A stretch of DNA of 64,000 nucleotides from Rhabditoides inermis (GCA_963966185.1 CAWZYM010000063.1:275001-339000); one strand, 5' to 3'. Counted from the first letter of the stretch, positions 39,701 to 59,751 are shown. Numbers and translations are program-made. The notes: a model not told the origin generated them from the sequence alone.

Positions 39701-40408
39701 CGCTTTCGCTTCACACATGCGAACAACGCCCTGTTCTCTTTGCCCAACAAGAGCCGCCTCTCGAATCGCGCACATCAAACAGCAAACAATATTCGTCAGT
39801 ATTATTCGTCCATTCTCCGCCTCTGCTACGTTCCATCTTTTCGCCTCGCGATAATATGCTCGCATTCTACCTGTCAATTGAATCGAATTTGCGATTTCGT
39901 CTGCGTTGCTTGCTATTGATTGCCGCCAACGCCAAACATACAAATGTTTTCTATTTCTATCTTCTCTCGCTCGAGATGGGGATAATTTGTTTTATCTTTA
40001 GTACATTGGAATTAGGTATGTGGTGAGTGGTGTGGAGAGATATAGTATTGGCTGCTGTCGCATGGTTGCTTGGTTACCGATTATCGATAGTTTTCTATGA
40101 GGAGTCGTCTAGAAGAGCAGTCGCACTATGACTAGCTTCCTTGCATACCAGTCTCCCACTCGTCGCTTCCATCTTCCCATTCTCCCCTCTTCCCACCCCC
40201 CCCCTCTTTTCGCGATTGTTGTATTTTCACGCGTCGCTGGGGTGATTTCGATGCTCGTAATCATGCGCGTGTTTCTAATCGCATTGTCGCATCGAGCGTC
40301 GAGTGTCGACTCATGTATTTGCATAGCACTGCTTGCGTGTTTCATCGCTCCCGCTGTCCGGGCCGGGTCGTGTGTGTTGCGTTGCGGTTGACGCGTGTGT
40401 GGTTGCAG
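38837..40408. other. Divergent spacer, xylulokinase and PDE promoters
   Basis: Contains a (CT)n run near 39650-39697. No gene is supported, but 5' exons of the phosphodiesterase may hide here: its first recognised exon starts at an acceptor (ggttgcag, 40401-40408). A possible start is the ATG at 39427 (MNGCGGGCGLASGAE), unproven. Confidence 0.4.
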
Positions 40409-47964
<7,556 letters not shown>

Positions 47965-49177
47965 CCGTCACCCCGCCTGTCTCCCATACGGGTTCCCTAC
48001 GGGTGCATATAAGTATTATAGTTTCCACTAACCGCGCACAGTTCATTTTGCAAATTCACAGTTTGTATATGTGTTGTGAGTCAAGGGACGTTCTTCTGTG
48101 TGACGAACGCATTCCCTGTATAGCAGTGCCTTCTCTCAGCGTGCTCTTCTCCCGAAATTGTTTATGAAACAGAGAACTGCACATCCCAATTATTCCCCAT
48201 AATCATATCTCTTATATCGCTTTAGAAGAAAGTAATGATTAGTGAACGAATATCAGGATTGTATATTTGTATTTGATATGCTGATTGTAGATCACTGCTT
48301 GCTTTGTGAAAATTGGCAGTTATCTTGTCCGATGATCCCTCTCGTAGAAAATTTCTTGCCTCCGGCTGGAAATATCCTATCGAGTATGTCTACGTTCTTC
48401 TTTCATACAGTGATTGCAGATTTTTATGTTATGATTAACATTTTAAAGAATAAAATAATTGTTCGAATCATTTACTGGACCTCTCTCTGTTCTTTATTCA
48501 AATAAATGCCTCCATATCGTATACATACCATGGAACCATAGTACCCAATATAATGAATTGATAATAAATATAATATCGGCTTAAAGGTGTACCCTTTGAT
48601 TCTTGTCGCGCGAGTTGTTATTACCATTTTATTACTTATTATTTGTTAGTTATAATTCCATAACACGAAAGTTTGAAATTTAAAAATAACAATATTAAAC
48701 ATATATTTAAAGTTTGACATTTACCGGCAATTGTGTGCACAAGTGTGCTCGCCCGCAAAACTTATGTTCACCGACTGCAGTTACATCACCGAACTGACCG
48801 GAGTGATTCGTTTGTTTCGCACTTAAAATGGTTTCAATTGGGTATTGTTTTGTATGTTCTAATCGCATTCTAAAATCAAAATAATTTTTTTTTAAATTCA
48901 TTAACATGATTAAACATATTTGCGGAAAATTTAGGAAATGTTATGTTTCTAATAAGGATCAGAAGGTACCTTTAATATCGATCAAGAATTGTCATTCACT
49001 AACCTCTCTTAAAGGAGAGGTGTACGGAATAATAACACGAGGTGGACATAATCAATGTTGATATGGTGATTAAATTGAATCAAAATCAAAAATTCTACTA
49101 ATTAATATAAAAGTAATATAAAATGAAATAGCATCTTGAAAATCAGGTAATCGGCGCTTCCTTCGCGGTGAGGTACA
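47965..49177. other. AT-rich spacer 3' of the PDE gene
   Basis: No gene seen. It starts with the PDE 3' flank, with AATAAA near 48447 and 48500, and continues as AT-rich DNA with only short open frames. Confidence 0.5.
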
Positions 49178-49186
49178 AACTTGGCA

Positions 49187-49984
49187 GGCATCCTGTAAAA
49201 TTCAACAATTCAACAATTCAACAACTGGGAAAATTCAACAAATCGGAAAATTCAACAACGAAAAATTCAACAACAAATGACGTCATACCGAAATTTTCTG
49301 AGTGTCTCCAAATAACGGGCCCGTTGCAGAGTTCCGTATTTGTTTGGGGGACCCGGCCCTGTTTTTTTTTTTAAAATGAATGTGTTTTGCGAAGTATTTT
49401 CATCATTTATTGTTGGAGGTATAGGTCTGCAAACTACTTTAACTACGTTTACAATTCTGAGAAGGTGATGAAGACGTATTGAAAACGCTTGTGAACGCAT
49501 CGGAGCAGCGTGGTGCTGAGGACAGTACCGAGAACTCTGTGCGATTGAGTGAACGCCGATGCAGCTCAACTAATGCTACGCGACCTGTACAGCCAATTTG
49601 TACTATGTATACACACACTAAAGCATCCGAATTCGACGTCGCGTCGAACTGCTGCAAATGTTCGGCCCACTTCTCGTCTATTATACTATGTCATTGACAA
49701 TATGATCTAAGCCTGAAATGGGTTGCTGACGTGTGCATGCAACTAGACGTCATCAGTAAATAAAAGTACGTCGCAAAAATATCACATTCGTCGGTTTCAT
49801 TTAAAAAAGGGCCGGATTCTCCGGACCCCAAATACAGAACTCTCGAACGGGCCCGTTATTTAGAGACACTCAGAAAATTTCGCTATGACGTCATTTGTTG
49901 TTGAATTTTTCGTTGTTGAATTCTCCGAATTGTTGAATTTTCCCAGTTGTTGAATTGTTGAATTGTTGAATTTTACAGGATGCC
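49187..49984. mobile_element. Mutator-like MITE with ~175-bp TIRs and 9-bp TSD
   Basis: A 798-bp element. The left end (49187-49362) and right end (49811-49984) are near-perfect inverted copies starting GGCATCCTGTAAAATTC, including a short tandem of TTCAACAA units and a TGACGTCA site. It is flanked by a perfect 9-bp direct repeat AACTTGGCA at 49178-49186 and 49985-49993. Long TIRs with a 9-bp duplication are typical of Mutator-like elements. The interior encodes nothing I recognise, so it is non-autonomous. Confidence 0.88.
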
Positions 49985-50197
49985 AACTTGGCACGAGTTT
50001 CCAATGGGAATTTAGATACAAGCTTGGTCTCGCCACGGACCTAGAGACTTTTGTAGAAATCGTTTTTACGTGAGACATCAGCTAGTCATTTCATTTTTAC
50101 ATTGCGTACTCCTCTTCTTTAACTGCATTTCCCCAGCATTAGTCTACCATGGGCTCTGTGTTTTTTTACAACTTATTCCTACTCTGCGATCTCGATA

Positions 50198-50305
50198 AAA
50201 TAAATTTATTGCACCACAAGATGCTTCACGCATGAGCTTGTGAACTATACAATGTAGAGGCTGCAGTAGAGCAGTTGGTTCTAGATAATCAGTATTATGT
50301 CTACG
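50198..50305. repeat. Interspersed repeat copy (ATTTATTRCACCAC family)
   Basis: This ~105-bp block (taaatttattgcaccacaag and on) is repeated with changes at 55660-55770, inside a broken LINE. It has no coding potential. It lies about 600 bp upstream of the intact LINE frame. Confidence 0.65.
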
Positions 50306-50797
50306 CTGCTCTACGACATAAATACTCTAAGGCTCCGGCATAAGTAGAGACCGGTTTATGCTTATGCGGATGGCCTTTGAGGCCCACGAATATACAATCA
50401 TTGCGCGAGCAACTGATAGAACACGGTTCGTAAATGTGGGCCAATATTCGATGGGGCGAAAAGTGGGAAGGGGTTCTCTCTTCACGGCGGCTCTTCTCTA
50501 TGGGGACGGTGGATGGGAACTCGTCGAGGGTCGAGGGTGCCGCATCCTTTTCTTCGGGGAAGAGAGTGGCGAGGTTGCCGCAAGCCTGTCTCCGTCTCCT
50601 CTTAGAGCGTCCTGTCCTACTCCCGCGCCGGCGCTTCCATCTTACCGTACCTGGAAGTAGAGCATTAGCTTCCCTCGAAGGTGGGCCGCTTGCCTAAAGG
50701 AAAGGGGAACTAAAATATGGCTAATACATCACAATTTACTGGTCTGATCTGTGATGTTAGCCAGTGATTGATCTCTAAATACGTTGCCATGGACTAG

Positions 50798-53704
50798 GAC
50801 TTCTGCCCCCGGCCCGCTAGCACTGTTGTTCAGGTCGGTTCTACTGTTTTTGATGTTTCGCAGTTTTCCCCTTCCCCAATCACAAGTGTTGTTCCATGTG
50901 CAAATTTTCTGCTGCTAAACGCGCGCTCAGTTCGGAATAAGTTGTATGATTTAGATATGCTATTGAATCAGGCTAAACCTATTGTTTTCGCGATAACCGA
51001 AAGTTGGTGCAATGTTGAAGATAATATGAGTAGTCTCTGTATGAATGGCCGCTTTAACATGTATCGATCGGATCGCAAGACTCATGCTGGAGGCGTTTTA
51101 GTGCTCACTCACTCTTCCCTTTCTGTAAAACACATTTTATCCATATCAATTGATAATCTTTGCGAATTAGTTTGCATCGACATTCTCTCCTCACATGTTT
51201 TAAAGATGTCTCGCCCACTGCGATTGATTACTGCATATCGCACACCTGGCTCATCGCCACAAATCAAGCTAGCAGGAACAAAACTTATTCATGAAATTCA
51301 GTCACTTCTCTTACCTGATAGCCATAGTCACATAATTCAAGGAGATTTCAATGCGCCATCGGTCGACTGGAATTCGTTCCGGGCGACTGAGGCGTTTGAT
51401 CGATCTTTGATGAACTTCGTCTCACTCCACTCCCTTTCTCAAATGGTTCGCCATGCGACGATGGTGAGACGAGTGGGGCGAAGGGCGCACACTCTCGACA
51501 TCGTTCTCACTGATTCCATATCGCTTTTCCAATGTGTCCGTGTGATGCCGCGTTTTTCTGTCTGCGATCACTTGCCCGTTGAGTATCGGCTGCGACTCGG
51601 GGTGAGTGAGGCCGCTGGAGAGAGGCCGCGTTTCGCATATCGGAGGGCGAATTGGAATGAAATAAACAAAACCATTGCTTGTACTGATTGGACACTTGCC
51701 TTTATAGGACTGACATTAGAACAGGCTACCGCGCTTTTCAACCAGCGAATGCAACACCTCATCCACACTCACATTCCCGTTCTGCCCCCGTATAAAAATA
51801 CTAACCTTCCCAGTCATATTCTCAAATTGAAACGCGCAGCTCTTAAGTATTCGATTAGACAGCCTTCCAGCCGTGCTTCGGACAGAGCACAAAATAAACT
51901 ACGAAAGGCGTTATTCTCTTGGAACTGCAAACGCGAGGCGAGATTAATCAATGGTAGCAACAAGCGCGCGCTATTTCGGGATGTACGCGCCAAACTGTTT
52001 CCTGGTGATGGTGTCGCCTCGCTCTCTCGTGAGGGTGAGTTGATTCACGGGTCGAGGGAGAAGGCGGAGCTGTTCGGAGAGTGCTTCGATGCGATCTTCT
52101 CGCAGCGAGGTCCTATCCCTGCGGGTGCGCCCCTTCCTTGTGCTGTCAGTCAGCTCTCCACCATTGAGATTTCGTATGCACATGTACACAAAACTATTTC
52201 CAAACTAGCATCTAAAATGAACACGAGCCCTGACAATATTTCGCATGCCTTTTTGAAAAATACGGTTGATACGATTTCGGTCCCACTCTCTATTCTTTTT
52301 TCAATGTCTACTTCCGTATGCAATGTCCCTGAGATTTGGAAACTGGCGTATATAAAACCTCTTTATAAAAAGGGGGCTCGTGATGATCCACTCAACTACC
52401 AGCCTATCAGCCTTATAAGTAGTGTTGCGAAAGTTCTGGAACGCATATGCGTCAAGCAAATTACGGAATTTCTTGAGAGGAATTCGCTTCTCACATCTAG
52501 GCAATTTGGCTTTCGCAAGAATAGATCCACAAACGCTCAACTTATTGAGTGTCATAGTCACTGGTTGAAACACCTATCTAATGGAATGGTTATCGATTGT
52601 ATATACTTTGATTTCAAGAAGGCATTCGATACTATTAATCACAACTTGCTATACAAAAAGTTGCATTCGCTGGGAATTCGCGGTAACGTATTGGGATGGA
52701 TTAGAAGTTTCTTGACCGACCGTCGCCAACAAGTAATGGTCGGTGATGAGCTTTCCTCTCCACGGCTTGTCAACTGTGGTGTACCACAGGGGTCTTGCCT
52801 AGGTCCCATACTGTTCAATGTATATATTAATGATATCATCTCCAATCTTCCCGACTATGTTGAGTGTGTGCTTTACGCCGATGATTTGAAAATTTCCTTC
52901 GCATTTGATGCGAATGATCCTTCCGCCCAGCATAAATTTCAAGTGGCAATTGATTTAGTCGCATGGTGGTCCCTTCAGTGGGGTTTACAAATATCTACTC
53001 AGAAAACACAGATACTGCATATAGGACGTCGTAATCCCAGGCATGAGTATTCCGCACACGGCACAACTCTCGCCCCTGCCGATACTGTCAGGGATTTAGG
53101 CGTCTCTATCAGCAGTTCTCTTGTCTTTGACGATCACTATTCCAACATTGTTCAGAATACGTTTCACTCCATAAACGACTTTCTGCGCGTATATCGTACT
53201 CGCAATCTCACTGTTCTTAAAGTTGCATACGTAACCTATTTTCGGTGCCAACTTGAGTATTGTACAGAATTATGGAATCCTAAAGATGTGGGGTCGGTGA
53301 ATCTGATTGAGTCGGTACAGAGACATTTTACGCGCCGAATATGTCACCGTGCCGGCTTTTTCTCGCTCACTTATCCCCAACGCCTCCAGCTATTAGATCT
53401 CCAAACGCTCGAAGAGCGACGCTTAATAAACGATATTGCGTATATTCATAAGGTTATGACTAATCGCACTAGTCTAGAGTATTCTGGCCTCTTCAACATT
53501 GTACCTTCCCGGTCTCGCGTTTCTCATGGGTGGCGCCTGATTCCTTGCTTTGACACAACTTTAAAGAGCAGCACGTTTTTCAGTAGGGTTTTTGCACTAT
53601 GGAACACACTCCCCAACAACATCATTTTATCTGCGAAACATCAAACAGTGAAATCGTACCTCCTAGATAACCCCCATTGGTTCCCTCCGTCCAAAATTAG
53701 ATAA
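50798..53704 (+). mobile_element. CR1/jockey-like LINE with uninterrupted endonuclease-RT frame
   Basis: One frame is open from a stop at 50795 to the stop at 53702-53704, 968 codons. The endonuclease comes first: LLLNARSVRNKLYDLD, ITESW, GDFNAPSVDW, HTLDIVLTD and CDHLPVEY. The reverse transcriptase follows: KPLYKKGARDDPLNYQPISL, FGFRKNRSTNAQL, FDFKKAFDTINHNLL, GVPQGSCLGPILFNVYINDI and the intact catalytic box VLYADDLKIS. The C-terminal part has the usual LEYCTELWNP. No frameshift or stop is seen, so this copy may be young. No convincing ORF1 is visible upstream and no in-frame ATG precedes the endonuclease, so the 5' end may be truncated or the start may lie in a fusion. The 3' flank has AT-rich ATT repeats at 53825-53845. 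Confidence 0.9.
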
Positions 53705-54150
53705 GTGCTCATTTGGGAACCTGTGTTATCTGTTTTATCCTATTTTTGTGTTTATTTATTTTCCAATGCCGTATTCACTCTTATTATGTGTTTGTCCTGT
53801 GTTCATATATATAGTATACGCGGTAATAAATATTATTATTATAAATAAGTGAACACGCGCGAGTTTAATGAGTGAGTGGTAGATGTGCACCATCCACTAC
53901 CGAGAAACAGTGTGCGAGACTCCACTTTATAACGAGTCCCCTCTGACAAGTACATACGGAACGAAAGAAATTAGACCAGAACAACGAGCACGCGTTCGCT
54001 CTTTCTATTGCTATGACTGACAGTATTTTTGCCAGGTCGTGAGTACTGTGTTTGGAAACTGGGTAACTACGCGCGTTCGCAAATGGCTGAAATACGGCGG
54101 GCAGCGACGCGTGCTTGTCAACGGGCCAACGGGAATTGAACGTATAGAAT
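53705..54150. other. LINE 3' tail and short spacer
   Basis: The first 145 bases are the LINE 3' flank, ending in an AT-rich stretch with ATT units. The rest shows no recognisable feature. Confidence 0.5.
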
Positions 54151-56334
54151 TATGCTCAAGGATCTGATAAGAGCAAAATACAGACAGTATGGATTAGGAA
54201 TACAGGATACATCGAGAAACCTTCTAATCGAGCTACTCGCTATCCTCAGCGGAGGAATCGCATTCACTAGGCGGGCGGGCGGGTTTCAGCCGCTTTCAGG
54301 GATGGGAGGGAGGGAAAGCAAAAGCCTTGAATGGCGTTTCGTCTCGCCGCCGGCGCGGTACAGTTCGCGAGAGTGTTGCACCAACCGCGGCACTATGCAC
54401 TACACTACACTACTCACACCTCCGCCCTATATCCTAGAGATATTTCCACAATACAGTGTGATGATAGTACTATTTCGACAGACCCCCATATCATTTCCAA
54501 CACCATGGCTAAATATTTCGCAAGCGTTTATACACCCCCTACCCCATCAATCAATCCACCATTCGCCTCGCGCACTCCCTCCACTCTACCACCATTTTTA
54601 TTCACTCTCACCGATGTTGCGATGTTCTTTCTGCGTTCAAAAAACTGAAATCGTCACTAGCTGCTACCCCCGAAGGCATTCCATCGTATTTTATTAAACG
54701 TATTGAGTCCTCGATTGCTCCTGTCCTAGTTAAGCTTTTCAATATGTCTCTTATGACAAGTTCTGTTCCTAGTTCCTGGAGAACAGCTGTGGTCAACCTC
54801 TTCTCAAAAAGGGAGACCCCACACAGCCGGCCAACTACCGCCCCATCTCCCTCGTTTCCGCTTTCTCCAAGGTCATGGAGTACTGCGTGCGAGATAAGTT
54901 GATTTCGTTCTTTCTGGATAACTCACTTTTTAACAGTAGACACTTCGGTTTTCTCCCTAAGCACTCCACTACTTCACGATTGTTACTCTGTCTCTCTCTT
55001 TGGTGTGATGCTATATCCCGTGGTGATCAAGTAGATGTTGTTTATATCGACTTTGCCAAAGCTTCGATACCGTATCTCATCAATTTTTGCTTCACAAATG
55101 AAAGGCATACGGTATAAACGATTCTCTTGTTTTGTGGCTTTCCTCATAACTTGAATCTCGGACGTTTTTTGTTAAGAATGGTACTGCTCTTTCCTCTCCT
55201 CTCTCTTGGACCGTTGTTGTTTCTCATCTACATTAATGACATTTTTGATTCTATGGAGTCAGACGTGTTCGTATATGCAGATGATCTTGAGATTAGCCGT
55301 TCTATTGTAGAGCCTATGTTCGATTTTCTTGTGTTGGCTCGCAATCTCGAAAGGATAGATGCCTGGGCTCGCCTATGGCAGATGATAGTATCCACGAGCA
55401 AGAGTCGACACTTGCAAATTGGGCTGAAGCACGACTGTCCCTTTCTCCTGTCTGGCTTGGAGTTGCAAAAGGTAGTGGACTCAGTTAGTGATCTTGGTGT
55501 AGAAGTATCTCCTGATCTATCTCCTAGGGCACATATCTCTAAAATAGTTAAGAAGGCCAATCGTGTCTCATATCTAATCACCGCCGCCTCTGCTTCCCCT
55601 TCTCTCTTTACTTTTGTCACTCTCTTTAACACCTACTGCCGGCCCATTAAAAAAAATTAATTTATTACACCACGAGGATGCTTCACACATGAAAATGCCT
55701 GTGAACAATGACAATGGAGGGAATGCAGTAGAGTACTAGATGTTATGGTTCTAGAAAACCAGTAATGAGAATCCACGGTGACGGTGTGTCTTCTGGCTAG
55801 CGGCTGAAAACGTGTCAGGGTGGTCGCCAACCCACCGCGGTAGCGGAACTTCTTTCGGTTCTCGAGAATGCATCGGTGGTTCGGTCCCCTAACCTCAGGT
55901 GCGAGATCGACGACGTCGAGGAGGTACAGCGTAGGTTTTCCCGTTTTGCCCTTTATAAACTTGGTTACCCGTCCTTTGATATGTCGTACGAAGAAAGGCT
56001 TTCAATCCTCGGATTGAAGTCACTCGAGTATCGACGACTTGAGCTTGATCTCATCTTCTGTTTCAGAGTGCTAGCTGGTTTGGAGAGTGCCGAGCTGAGC
56101 AGCATGTTTGAGGTTCTCCCCGCTCGCCGCCAGGCGCGTCGCCCCAACACCAGACAGCTTGCGCGTTCCTCCATCAAAACACCGGTGGTTTACCATAGTT
56201 TTTCTAACCGTGTAGTCCGGGTTTGGAATGACCTCCCCGATTCAATAGTCAACACCTCCAGACTCATTTCTTTCAAGGAGGCACTCAGTAGGTTTGACCT
56301 GCACACTATCCACCCCTTTCCATCACATGCATGA
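54151..56334 (+). mobile_element. Broken CR1/jockey-like LINE (pseudogene)
   Basis: Reverse-transcriptase pieces appear in shifting frames: a NYRPISLVSAFSKVME box near 54830, FGFLPKHSTTSRL near 54950, VYIDFAKA near 55040, LGPLLFLIYINDI near 55205, VYADDLEISR near 55270 and the C-terminal end (RRFSRFALYKLGYPSFDMSY near 55930, VWNDLPDSIVN near 56225). Frameshifts occur around 54650, 54800 and 55070-55190, and a separate repeat interrupts the frame at about 55655-55870. It is not the same sequence as the intact LINE upstream but belongs to the same broad group. Confidence 0.85.
55655..55870. repeat. Interspersed repeat nested in the broken LINE
   Basis: The first half matches 50198-50305 and the second half (GTAATGAGAATCCACGGTGA and on, 55762-55862) matches 56588-56680. 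Reverse-transcriptase C-terminal coding resumes after it, so it is probably a nested insertion. Possible SINE or MITE; ends not defined. Confidence 0.6.
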
Positions 56335-56584
56335 TACCACACTCCCACCCCTCACTCACTACCATACCACACACCCACTCCCTCACGCACAAGCACACAC
56401 ACCTCTTTTCTCTCTTTCTATTCATTCTCCTTTTGTTTTGGCTTATTTCACGGTGGGTCACTCGCGCATTCCGGTGTTTCATAGCTTATGCTCATATATC
56501 ATTTGTATTAGTTGTTGTCGTTGTTGTCCACTCGTTATTATCGTTTATCACACATTATTCGCACGCGATAAATGTCTATCATTC

Positions 56585-56685
56585 ATATTGTAATGAGAAT
56601 CCATGATGCCGGTGTGTCATCTGGCTACCAGCTGACAAAGATATTCGCGAACCCATCGCGGAATCGGATCTTTTCGGCCCACAGA
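56585..56685. repeat. Second copy of the GTAATGAGAATCC repeat
   Basis: Matches 55762-55862 with scattered changes, sharing GAGAATCCA, GGTGTGTC, TCTGGCTA and CCCA.CGCGG. It lies just 3' of the broken LINE and may mark the LINE 3' end or a second insertion. Confidence 0.55.
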
Positions 56686-57110
56686 CAGCAACGAACCCCT
56701 TTCGCTCGAGAGCCGCGCGCACATCCACTGCGCAAAACAAATTTGAAACCCTTCACGAATTTACATGTCATCCCGCCTGCGAAGGGGCCATGCTAACCTT
56801 TAACATCCTCATGATACAGAGTGAAGCAAACCATCAAAAACACACGCCGCAGTATCCTTCACAGCTGGGCCAACCCTCGAAGAGCACACTCCGCTCAAGA
56901 ACAGTCGCTCAGCACGTGCGTACTATCAAACAGTGCGGGCTCGAAGACATGGGCATACACCACTATCAGAGAGATATTCAAACCGCACTGTGCGGTACCA
57001 CTAGAAACCGTACATAACACTATTACAAAAAGCTGCACGAGCACTATAACATGAACAAATCGAATCCACAAACAAAACAATGTATTTCCATACAAGAAAT
57101 AACGAACAAT

Positions 57111-57681
57111 TTAGAGACGGCGTCCCCTGTGTCCGGACTTCCTCCTGGTGCAATCGGAAGGGATCGGAGTCACATCCTCGATGCGTCCGATCTTGATTCC
57201 GGAACGAGCCAGGGCGCGGAGAGCAGACTGAGCTCCAGGTCCAGGAGTCTTGGTCTTCGGTCCACCAGTGGCACGGATCTTGATGTGGAGGGCGTTGATG
57301 CCGAGCTAGAAAATGTTCTTAAAACACAATAATCATAAAGCAAAATAGTATGTCAAAATCCAAACCTGCTTCAGACGCTCAGCAACGTCCTGGGCGGCGA
57401 GCATAGCAGCGTACGGAGAAGCCTCATCACGATCAGCCTTCACCTTCATTCCTCCGGTGACACGCACAATGGTCTCACGTCCTTAAACATCGAATAGTAA
57501 CTTCAAAAAAAGCGGGATAACGGACAAACATACCAGAGAAGTCGGTGATGTGGACGAAGGTGTCGTTGAAAGAGGCGAAGATGTGAGCAACGCCGAAGAC
57601 GTTCTCTCCCTCCTTAGCCTGAGGTCCGAGGGTAACCTCAGCCTGGGCCTCCTTAGTCTTTCCCTTGCGAGCGGGAGCCAT
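57111..57681 (-). CDS. rps-14: Small ribosomal subunit protein uS11 (RPS14)
   Basis: Structural protein of the 40S platform. Three exons: 57681-57534, 57481-57366 and 57305-57111; 152 aa, the family length. Starts [15 protein letters not shown], then [58 protein letters not shown], and ends [13 protein letters not shown], the conserved basic tail. All introns are short (about 50-60 bp). It is transcribed away from the epg-4 cluster across a 361-bp spacer. Confidence 0.98.
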
Positions 57682-58042
57682 TATCCAAGACTAAAATAAC
57701 TTCATTAACACAACCATCAAATAAATAATCTTATAACATAATACTACAAACGCCATCCATCCATGCAACGATATATGAAAAAGATAAAAAAGGAAAAGAG
57801 AACAACAATTTTAAATTTCTAAAACCCACATTGAGAGCTAACTATTGTGCTGAGTATCGCTCAGAGTTAGTTGAGCTGATACTCTGCTCATGGTCCCACC
57901 GCGATCAAAAAAATACGGTGCAACATTGCTGCTTTCCCAATATTATTTCTATTTTTTCTCCTATTTTATCCGTTTTGCGGTCAGTATCGTCAATTTTTGT
58001 ATATATTTTGTACATTCGTATGCTGTATTTTACGTAACAGAG
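57682..58042. promoter_or_regulatory. Divergent rps-14 / epg-4 promoter region
   Basis: A 361-bp spacer between two divergent genes. It includes an inverted-repeat-rich stretch at about 57833-57895 (GTGCTGAGTATCGCTCAG can form a hairpin) of unknown role. The sequence gtaacag directly before the epg-4 start is a good 3' splice acceptor, most likely for a spliced leader. Confidence 0.5.
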
Positions 58043-59264
58043 ATGTCTGTCTCGCTATCTCCTACTGATGCCTTGAGAAATATTCTCATTGACTACTTCA
58101 ACGGCCTTTTCGACTCTCTACAAGGACTTTGGGTGAGTTGAGTCTTCATGAGCTCGACAACGATTTATTATTTAGTTTGTCACCAAAATCACTGATGAGG
58201 AGGAGCGAAAGGTCGAACCCACGACTTCTCGCCCAGTGGTGCAGACAGTTCTTCAGGTATATTTTTGTGTTCTTTTTGCCTAATTTTCTTCATTCATTAT
58301 TTTGTTGTAATTCTGTGAACAATAGTGATGATTTAGCAACGCCGAGCGAGAGATGGTCGATCTTCATCGAACTTCACTCCCCCGTCAACTCAACCTAAAG
58401 TGAAAGCTTGGAAAAGGTATGTTGCGATGTTGTATAACCTTATTTTTTTGTTTCATTTCAGGGTGCTGCAATGCGTTGGTATGAACATTGGATGTGTGAT
58501 CGTACTTCGTCTCATCATCTCGCCTCTGTTGGGCTTGGCGTTGTCCTTCACCCCTGAGTTCGCTGTGGAATCTACAGAACGCTTCGTTCATCTCGTTTCG
58601 CTTCTTTCAATTCTACCAGTGTTCATATTCTCGAGAATTGTGAACACTTTGTGGTTTTCGGACATCGCGAACGCTTGCAGTCGCACTTTAAAACTCAAAG
58701 ACCCTCCTCCGGATGATTTCAGGTTTTTTTTAAATATATTTTTTCTACTCATAATAGAGAATTTAGGCGTGCTGGTGCTGACTTTGTGGTTTCGATAGCT
58801 TTGGAGCTGGTCTTCCTTCTTCAATCTATCGCTGTGGTCAATATTCCCCTTCCTGTAGTCACTCCAATTGTGGCTTTCATTCATATGGCTCTCCTACACT
58901 CCATGTACAGGTTAGATTCATTAACACAGATATAGGTAAACTTTTGCTTTGCAGTTTCGAATACTTTTGGATGTCTCGTGGTGTCCGGCTTCACGATCGC
59001 GTGAACAGATTGGAAAGACAGTGGTCTTATTATGTTGGATTCGGAACCATTATCACTCTTGCGACCACTTTGGTTTCTGAAAATTTTGTCATGAGCGGAT
59101 GCGTGTTCGGTGCTCTGTTTCCTTTCTTTATCGTGAGCAGCTTCCATGCTAGCTCCAAACAGCATGCGTCGGCATCTGTTCCTCCCATCCGCATTTTCTA
59201 TCCGTCATTGCTCATTACTAACCGTTTCTCTACTTTCATTTCGAGTCGTTTGGTCGGGGTATGA
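58043..59264 (+). CDS. epg-4: EI24/EPG-4 ER membrane protein (autophagy)
   Basis: EPG-4/EI24 is a multi-pass ER protein needed for autophagosome maturation. Six exons: 58043-58132, 58176-58256, 58337-58416, 58462-58722, 58767-58910 and 58955-59264; 321 aa. The order of features fits EI24: an amphipathic N-terminal segment (ILIDYFNGLFDSLQGLW), a basic linker (QRRARDG), then membrane segments around CVIVLRLIISPLLGLALSF and LLSILPVFIFSRIVNTLWFS, a third in exon 5, the conserved loop SMYSFEYFWMSRGV followed by RLERQWSYYVGFG, and the last membrane part MSGCVFGALFPFFIV. The start is fixed by an acceptor two bases upstream of the ATG. It is first in the putative operon; 133 bp separate its stop from rpl-36. 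Exon 3 must use the second of two nearby acceptors (gatttag at 58336), since the first gives a stop. Confidence 0.92.
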
Positions 59265-59397
59265 TTACTGACTTATAAATTTCCAACATTTTGTTCGTGT
59301 TTTGTTGCTGATATCTCAATTGGTTTCGAATCCATTGAATATCTAATCGCGTCGCTCTTGGCCTGATTTGATTGTTTATGTCCAAAAATTCGTTTAG

Positions 59398-59751
59398 ATG
59401 TCCGCTGTCGAGGGATTCGCCTGTGGACTCAAGAAGGGTTACCCCGTCACCAAGATCGACGAGAAGAAGACTCGTGCCAACCGCCACAAGGGAACCATCT
59501 CCAAGAAGACCAAGGTAACTTAATATGTTGAAGACAAGAATATGGATTTTTTACAGGTCGTCCGCGAGATTGTCCGTGAGATCTCTGGATTCTCTCCATA
59601 TGAGAGGCGCGTGATGGAGTTGCTGAGGATCAGCAAGGACAAGAAGGCTCTCAAGTTCCTGAAGAAGCGCCTCGGATCCCACAAGGCCGCCAAGGCCAAG
59701 CGTGAGGATATGCAGGACGTCCTCACCCACATGCGCAAGCAGCACAAGTAA
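59398..59751 (+). CDS. rpl-36: Large ribosomal subunit protein eL36 (RPL36)
   Basis: Two exons, 59398-59514 and 59557-59751, 103 aa. It starts [19 protein letters not shown], then [35 protein letters not shown], and ends [11 protein letters not shown]. Length and motifs match eL36, a 60S protein. The ATG follows directly on a 3' splice site (cgtttag), fitting a downstream operon position. The next ATG is 134 bp past its stop. Confidence 0.98.
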
